Positions 6,219 through 9,109 of a stretch of DNA of 9,109 nt are shown piece after piece. Origin of the DNA: SLRI01 sp964393275. GTDB taxonomy: Bacteria; Pseudomonadota; Alphaproteobacteria; Geminicoccales; Geminicoccaceae. The notes below the pieces were generated by a model. That model had not been told where the DNA came from. It was given only the letters and a program-made list of their open reading frames with translations, and ran no database searches. Both the position numbers and the translations under genes were made by a program. Every line of letters starts with the position of its first letter. Position 1 is the stretch's first letter. Location of the stretch: NCBI GenBank assembly GCA_964393275.1, contig CAYMTA010000119.1:1-9109 (forward strand). Direction: 5' to 3'.

Positions 6219-7510
6219 GCATCGCCTTCGCCGCCTGCCTCCTCGCCCTCTTCGCCCTCGCCGGCATCGGCGCCCCCATCGCCTACGCCATGCTGGTCTC
6301 GGCCATCGTCTATCTCGCCGCCAAGGGCCAGGATCTCGGGCTCGCCGCCGAGCAGATCATCCAGGGCCTCTACGACAGCTTCGTCATCCTGGCGGTGCCG
6401 CTCTTCATCGTCGCCGCCAACATCATGAACGCCGGCACCATCAGCGAGCGCCTGCTGCGCTTCTGCGCCGCCATCGTCGGCCGCTACAAGGGCGGGCTCG
6501 GCCACGTCAACGTCGCGGCCTCCCTCGTCTTCTCCGGCATGTCCGGCTCGGCCGTGGCCGACGCCGCCGGCATCGGCAAGGTCATCATCTCGATGATGAC
6601 CCGCCACGGCCGCTACAGCCCCGGCTACGCCGCGGCCATCACCGCCGCCTCGGCCACCATCGGCCCGATCATCCCGCCCTCCATCCCGATGGTCCTCTAC
6701 GCCCTCGTCTCCGACAGCTCGATCGGCTACCTCTTCCTCGGCGGCATCCTGCCCGGCCTGCTCATGGGTGCGGTCCTCATGGCGCTCAATGCCTGGATCG
6801 CGCGGCGCCGCGGCTTCCCGGTCGAGGAGCCGATCCCGCTCGCCCGGCTGCCCAGGATCACCGCCAACGCCTTCCCGGCGCTCCTGATGCCGGTGATCCT
6901 GCTCTACGGCATCTATGGCGGGGTGACGACGCCGACCGAGGCCGCCGCCGTGGCCGCCGCCTACGCCCTGGTCCTCGCCGGCCTCTTCTACCGTGCCCTC
7001 AGCCTCGCCAGCCTGCACGCCATCCTGCTCGACAGCGCCAAGTCCTCGGCCGCCGTCGGCCTCGTCATCGGCGGCGCCCTCATCTTCAACTACATCGTCG
7101 CCAGCGAGAACGTCCCCGCCACCCTGGCCGCCGTGATCCAGGACCTGGACCTCTCGCCGCTCCTCTTCCTCCTCCTCGTCAACGCCATCATCCTGCTGCT
7201 CGGCTGCATCCTCGACGCCACCACCATCATCCTGGTCATCGTCCCGCTCTTCATTCCGGCCTGCCGCGCCCTCGGCATCGACCTCGTCCACTTCGGCGTC
7301 GTCATCGTCGTCAACTGCATGATCGGCCTGATCACCCCGCCCTACGGCATCCTCCTCTTCGTCATCAACGCCGTCACCGGCATCCCGCTCGGCGCCATGA
7401 TCCGCGAGATCTGGCCCTTCATCCTCGTGCTGCTCGCCGCCCTCCTCGCCATGGTCCTCCTCCCCGAGGTCGTCCTCTTCCTCCCCCGCCAGCTCGGCTA
7501 CCGTGGCTGA
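6215..7510 (+). CDS. dctM: TRAP transporter large permease, DctM family
   Basis: A 431-residue, strongly hydrophobic protein with about a dozen membrane segments, the normal size for DctM. Family motifs are VPLFIVAANIMNAG (61-74), FSGMSGSAVADAAGIG (106-121) and GPIIPPSIPMVLYA (150-163). The second half has the matching GVTTPTEAAAVAAAYA and GLITPPYGILLFV, reflecting the internal pseudo-symmetry of the DctM/ArsB fold. It forms the ion-coupled translocation path with DctQ, fed by DctP. The ATG overlaps the dctQ stop (ATGA). The stop codon TGA begins a run of 13-bp tandem repeats. Nothing looks truncated. Confidence 0.96.
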   Translation: MSIAFAACLLALFALAGIGAPIAYAMLVSAIVYLAAKGQDLGLAAEQIIQGLYDSFVILAVPLFIVAANIMNAGTISERLLRFCAAIVGRYKGGLGHVNVAASLVFSGMSGSAVADAAGIGKVIISMMTRHGRYSPGYAAAITAASATIGPIIPPSIPMVLYALVSDSSIGYLFLGGILPGLLMGAVLMALNAWIARRRGFPVEEPIPLARLPRITANAFPALLMPVILLYGIYGGVTTPTEAAAVAAAYALVLAGLFYRALSLASLHAILLDSAKSSAAVGLVIGGALIFNYIVASENVPATLAAVIQDLDLSPLLFLLLVNAIILLLGCILDATTIILVIVPLFIPACRALGIDLVHFGVVIVVNCMIGLITPPYGILLFVINAVTGIPLGAMIREIWPFILVLLAALLAMVLLPEVVLFLPRQLGYRG

Positions 7511-7559
7511 CCGGCCCGACTGACCGGCCCGACTGACCGGCGCGGCTGGCCGGCCCACC
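7508..7559 (+). repeat. 13-bp tandem repeat (about four units) starting at the dctM stop
   Basis: TGACCGGCCCGAC occurs at 7508-7520 and 7521-7533, followed by the degenerate units TGACCGGCGCGGC (7534-7546) and TGGCCGGCCCACC (7547-7559). Because the period is 13, the first three units place TGA in all three forward frames. Apart from this repeat, the -35 element and the palindrome listed separately, the 240-bp dctM/TSUP gap shows no gene or clear terminator. Confidence 0.75.
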
Positions 7560-7666
7560 TCGGCCCCGCCGCCAGCGCCCCGGCCCCAGCCGATCCGCGC
7601 CGCCTCGCGCCATCCGGCTGTCGCCAACGCCCCGACGCGTGGCCCCACCCGCCGTTCCCGCCGACA

Positions 7667-7676
7667 TTTCATGAAA
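7667..7676. promoter_or_regulatory. Palindrome TTTCATGAAA, possible operator
   Basis: A perfect 10-bp palindrome lies 15 bp upstream of the -35 hexamer of the putative TSUP promoter. It is AT-rich against a very GC-rich background. No binding protein can be named; it may be chance. Confidence 0.25.
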
Positions 7677-7691
7677 ACCGACGCCCTGCCC

Positions 7692-7720
7692 TTGACAGGC
7701 CAGCCGCGAAAGGGCTCTCA
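7692..7720 (+). promoter_or_regulatory. Putative sigma70-type promoter for the TauE/SafE gene
   Basis: A perfect -35 TTGACA (7692-7697) is followed at 17-bp spacing by a poor -10, CTCTCA (7715-7720). The start codon lies 30 bp beyond. This suggests the permease gene is transcribed separately from dctPQM, though readthrough is possible. Confidence 0.4.
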
Positions 7721-7750
7721 CACCCCAACCGGACCGGACCCCGAGCCTCC

Positions 7751-8665
7751 ATGGACATCTACCTCCCCGTCGCCGAGATGTCGGTGAACCTCTTCCTCAT
7801 CCTCGGCCTCGGCGGGATGGTGGGATTCCTCTCGGGCGTCTTCGGTGTCGGCGGCGGCTTCATCATGACCCCGCTCCTGATCTTCATCGGCATCCCGCCG
7901 GCCGTCGCCGTCGGCTCCGGCGCCTCGCAGATCCTCGCATCCTCCACCTCCGGCGCCATCGCCCACACCCGCCGACGCACCGTCGACTTCCGCATGGGCT
8001 GGGTGCTGATCGCCGGCGGCACCATCGGCTCCGGCCTCGGCATCGTGCTCTTCCGCTGGCTGCGCGCCACGGGGCAGATCGACGTCGTCATCGCCCTCAG
8101 CTACGTCCTCTTCCTCGGCGTCATCGGCGGCCTGATGTTCACCGAGAGCGCCCGCTCGCTGCTCCGCGGCCGCAAGAGCGGCCCCACCGCCCGCGGCCGC
8201 AAGCTGCACCAGCACCACTGGCTGCACGGCCTGCCCATGAAGATGCGCTTCCAGCAGTCGCGCCTCTACATCAGCGTGCTCATGCCGCTCACCGTCGGCG
8301 CCGGCGTCGGCATCCTCGTCGCCATCATGGGGGTCGGCGGCGGCTTCATCATGGTGCCCGCCATGATCTACCTGATCGGCATGCCGACCAGCGTCGTCAT
8401 CGGCACCTCGCTCTTCCAGATCGCCTTCGTCACCGCCCTCACCAGCTTCCTCCACGCCTACACCAACCAGGCGGTCGACATCGTCCTCGCCCTCCTGCTG
8501 ATCGCCGGCGGTGTCATCGGCGTCCAGTTCGGCTCGCGCGCCGGCGCCTTCCTCCGCGGCGAGCAGCTCCGCATCCTCCTGGCCCTGCTCGTCCTCGCCG
8601 TCGCGCTGAAGATGGCCTTCGACCTCGTCGCCACCCCCGCCGACATCTTCTCCCTCACCCGCTGA
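7751..8665 (+). CDS. TauE/SafE (TSUP) family permease
   Basis: A 304-residue membrane protein with the internal duplication typical of the TauE/SafE family. GVFGVGGGFIMTPLL (29-43) in the first half is mirrored by AIMGVGGGFIMVPAMI (191-206) in the second, each followed by a conserved P-x-x-V-A/V-I-G-(S/T) stretch. A basic, His-rich cytoplasmic loop (about 135-170, RKLHQHHWLHG) joins the halves. Known members export sulfite or sulfoacetate or move other small anions. Next to a TRAP operon it could remove sulfite from sulfonate breakdown, but no catabolic gene is visible here. The ATG at 7751 has only a weak ribosome site (GGACCCCGAG); Met10 is an alternative. Its 3' end is 15 bp from the terminator of the first predicted minus-strand sRNA, so the two are convergent. 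Confidence 0.9.
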   Translation: MDIYLPVAEMSVNLFLILGLGGMVGFLSGVFGVGGGFIMTPLLIFIGIPPAVAVGSGASQILASSTSGAIAHTRRRTVDFRMGWVLIAGGTIGSGLGIVLFRWLRATGQIDVVIALSYVLFLGVIGGLMFTESARSLLRGRKSGPTARGRKLHQHHWLHGLPMKMRFQQSRLYISVLMPLTVGAGVGILVAIMGVGGGFIMVPAMIYLIGMPTSVVIGTSLFQIAFVTALTSFLHAYTNQAVDIVLALLLIAGGVIGVQFGSRAGAFLRGEQLRILLALLVLAVALKMAFDLVATPADIFSLTR

Positions 8666-8680
8666 CCCCCCGGATCGGAC

Positions 8681-8713
8681 AAAAAAAGAGGGCCGCGGCT
8701 TGCACCGCGGCCC
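8681..8713 (-). terminator. Intrinsic terminator of sRNA copy 1
   Basis: Minus strand: a perfect 9-bp stem GGGCCGCGG/CCGCGGCCC (8713-8705 with 8698-8690), six-base loop TGCAAG, then TC and seven Ts (8687-8681). On the plus strand there is no T-run after the stem, so the orientation is clear. It may also stabilise the 3' end of the convergent TauE/SafE transcript. Confidence 0.85.
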
Positions 8714-8770
8714 AGTGATATAGGGAGGAAACGCCTCAAGTCGGGTGTCACAGGAGAAACCCATGAACAC
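8681..8770 (-). ncRNA. Predicted small RNA, copy 1 (about 90 nt, minus strand)
   Basis: Inferred from a promoter (8778-8806), a terminator (8681-8713) and conservation. The predicted RNA starts near 8770 and ends in the T-run at 8687-8681. Hairpin 1 (8762-8743) pairs GGGU with ACCC and displays UUCUCCUGUGAC in its loop. Hairpin 2 (8737-8725) is GAGG-CGUUU-CCUC, followed by CCUAUAUCAC. Hairpin 3 is the terminator. UCUCCU and UUCCUCCC are anti-Shine-Dalgarno-like motifs, as in several alphaproteobacterial trans-acting sRNAs. The block is nearly invariant between the copies while neighbouring sequence is not. The start site is estimated by spacing, not known. Not matched to a named family. Confidence 0.6.
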
Positions 8771-8777
8771 AACACTG

Positions 8778-8806
8778 CTTATAGAAGACCCCATCGCCGC
8801 CATCAA
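8778..8806 (-). promoter_or_regulatory. Putative promoter of sRNA copy 1
   Basis: Minus strand: -35 TTGATG (8806-8801), 17-bp spacer, -10 TATAAG (8783-8778). The spacer differs from that of copy 2, yet its length and both hexamers are kept. Confidence 0.55.
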
Positions 8807-8866
8807 CCAATAACGTACTCGGAGAGCCAAGTATCGTTTCGAAATTATTTCACCATTTATCTTAAG

Positions 8867-8887
8867 TTTCCTAAAATTTTAGCGAAA
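8867..8887. repeat. AT-rich inverted repeat at the end of unit 1
   Basis: TTTC-CTAAAA pairs with TTTTAG-GAAA with one bulged C at 8883; the core CTAAAATTTTAG is a perfect 12-bp palindrome. It lies about 60 bp upstream of the -35 of the copy 1 promoter. It could be an operator or an RNA hairpin. Confidence 0.55.
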
Positions 8888-8902
8888 TTTTCGCCCCTGA
8901 CC

Positions 8903-8935
8903 AAAAAAAGAGGGCCGCGGCTTGCGCCGCGGCCC
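8903..8935 (-). terminator. Intrinsic terminator of sRNA copy 2
   Basis: The same perfect 9-bp stem (8935-8927 with 8920-8912), loop CGCAAG, followed by TC and seven Ts (8909-8903) on the minus strand. Confidence 0.85.
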
Positions 8936-8992
8936 AGTGATATAGGGAGGAAACGCCTCAAGTCGGGTGTCACAGGAGAAACCCATGAACAC
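8903..8992 (-). ncRNA. Predicted small RNA, copy 2 (about 90 nt, minus strand)
   Basis: A paralogue of the sRNA at 8681-8770, differing at one base in the terminator loop (8926). The same three hairpins and two anti-Shine-Dalgarno motifs are present. Its promoter is the better of the two (TTGAGA, 17 bp, TATAAA). The predicted start is near 8992, seven to eight bases after the -10, and the end is the T-run at 8909-8903. Readthrough into copy 1 would give a dimeric RNA. Confidence 0.62.
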
Positions 8993-8999
8993 GAAACTG

Positions 9000-9028
9000 T
9001 TTATAGAAGAACGAAACCCCATTCTCAA
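9000..9028 (-). promoter_or_regulatory. Putative promoter of sRNA copy 2
   Basis: Minus strand: -35 TTGAGA (9028-9023), 17-bp spacer, -10 TATAAA (9005-9000). Each hexamer matches five of six sigma70 consensus positions. A heat-shock (RpoH) type sigma factor cannot be excluded. Confidence 0.65.
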
Positions 9029-9087
9029 CCACCAAGTGATCAAAACGAGAAAGTATCGTTTCGGAATTGCTTCTTTCTTTATTCGAA

Positions 9088-9109
9088 TTTCGATAAAATT
9101 TTAGCGAAA
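9088..9109. repeat. AT-rich inverted repeat at the end of unit 2
   Basis: TTTCG-A-TAAAA pairs with TTTTA-G-CGAAA with a single A/G mismatch across 22 bp, ending at the last base of the window. It occupies the same place as the inverted repeat of unit 1. The arms differ in sequence but pairing is kept. Confidence 0.55.

Larger units (their letters stand above)
8681..8902. repeat. 222-bp tandem unit, copy 1
   Basis: The first of two head-to-tail units with an exact period of 222 bp, measured at the A7 tract (8681 vs 8903), the hairpin (8690 vs 8912), ATGAACAC (8763 vs 8985) and AAAATTTTAGCGAAA near the end. The part 8681-8770 is 89/90 identical to copy 2, differing only at 8704. From about 8784 the copies diverge strongly apart from islands at TATCGTTTCG and the terminal palindrome. 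It is much more AT-rich than the flanking genes. Confidence 0.95.
8903..9109. repeat. 222-bp tandem unit, copy 2 (cut by window edge)
   Basis: The second unit, with 207 of 222 bp visible. It has the same order of elements as copy 1: A7, GC hairpin, leader-like block, promoter on the minus strand, AT-rich tail ending in an inverted repeat. The array may continue beyond the right edge. Confidence 0.93.

Noticed and set aside
6152..7672. A 506-codon open frame on the minus strand opposite dctM
   Set aside because: It is an extremely Asp/Glu/Gly-rich low-complexity product, the usual mirror of a GC-rich hydrophobic gene. The plus strand has clear DctM motifs.
7671..7790. Short plus-strand ORF starting MKTDALPLTG upstream of the TauE/SafE gene
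   Set aside because: No ribosome site, begins upstream of the likely promoter, and overlaps the permease start in another frame.
8700..8724. Plus-strand promoter TTGCAC with TATAGG inside the unit
   Set aside because: The spacer is only 13 bp, and the -35 lies in the terminator loop and stem.
7718..8830. A 370-codon open frame on the minus strand opposite the TauE/SafE gene
   Set aside because: Its body is low-complexity acidic sequence mirroring the permease, and its start lies within the repeat unit upstream of the sRNA promoter. There are no recognisable domains.
9048..9086. Resemblance of KYRFGIASFF in the copy 2 peptide to the Gram-positive YSIRK signal motif
   Set aside because: A short match in a 39-codon frame of a GC-rich proteobacterium, not preserved in copy 1 (KYRFEIISPF); most likely chance.
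8681..9109. CRISPR array or transposon terminal repeats
   Set aside because: Only two long 222-bp direct units with graded divergence; no short regular repeats with unique spacers, no transposase, no target-site duplication.

Overview
The window looks like chromosomal DNA of a GC-rich (about 70% by eye) alphaproteobacterium, probably Rhodospirillales or a relative. The reasons are the C/G-ending codons, the DctPQM-type TRAP operon, the TauE/SafE permease and an OmpR-type two-component operon. No species assignment is possible from the sequence alone.

Layout. (1) 1-1840, minus strand: a two-gene unit with an AAA/ABC-type ATPase (557-1840) whose stop overlaps, by GTGA, the start of a small protein (560 to beyond the left edge) resembling TOPRIM/DUF4276-like defence proteins. 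It is visibly less GC-rich than the rest and looks like an acquired defence pair. (2) 1995-4466, minus strand: a CpxP/Spy-like membrane-anchored periplasmic protein, then an OmpR-family response regulator, then a sensor histidine kinase, tightly packed as one operon. (3) 4467-4674: the divergent control region, holding a GTGAA-N5-GTGAA direct repeat that resembles a CpxR box and a terminator-like hairpin just ahead of the CpxP-like gene. (4) 4675-7510, plus strand: a complete TRAP transporter operon, dctP-dctQ-dctM. The stop codons of dctP and dctM each open a 13-bp tandem repeat. (5) 7511-7750: an intergenic region with a good -35 element and a small palindrome. (6) 7751-8665, plus strand: a TauE/SafE (TSUP) permease. 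TRAP plus TSUP would fit organosulfonate uptake with sulfite export, but the substrate is not shown by sequence.

(7) 8681-9109 is the most interesting part: two tandem copies of a 222-bp AT-rich unit, the second running off the right edge. I read each unit as a small RNA gene on the minus strand. A sigma70-like promoter (TTGAGA-17 bp-TATAAA in one copy, TTGATG-17 bp-TATAAG in the other) is followed by about 90 nt that are 89/90 identical between copies. That stretch ends in a perfect 9-bp GC hairpin and a T-run. Sequence outside the promoter and transcript has diverged heavily. The predicted RNA carries two pyrimidine-rich anti-Shine-Dalgarno motifs, one in a hairpin loop. This recalls tandem alphaproteobacterial sRNA arrays such as the CcsR/cuckoo RNAs, but I do not recognise this sequence as a described family.
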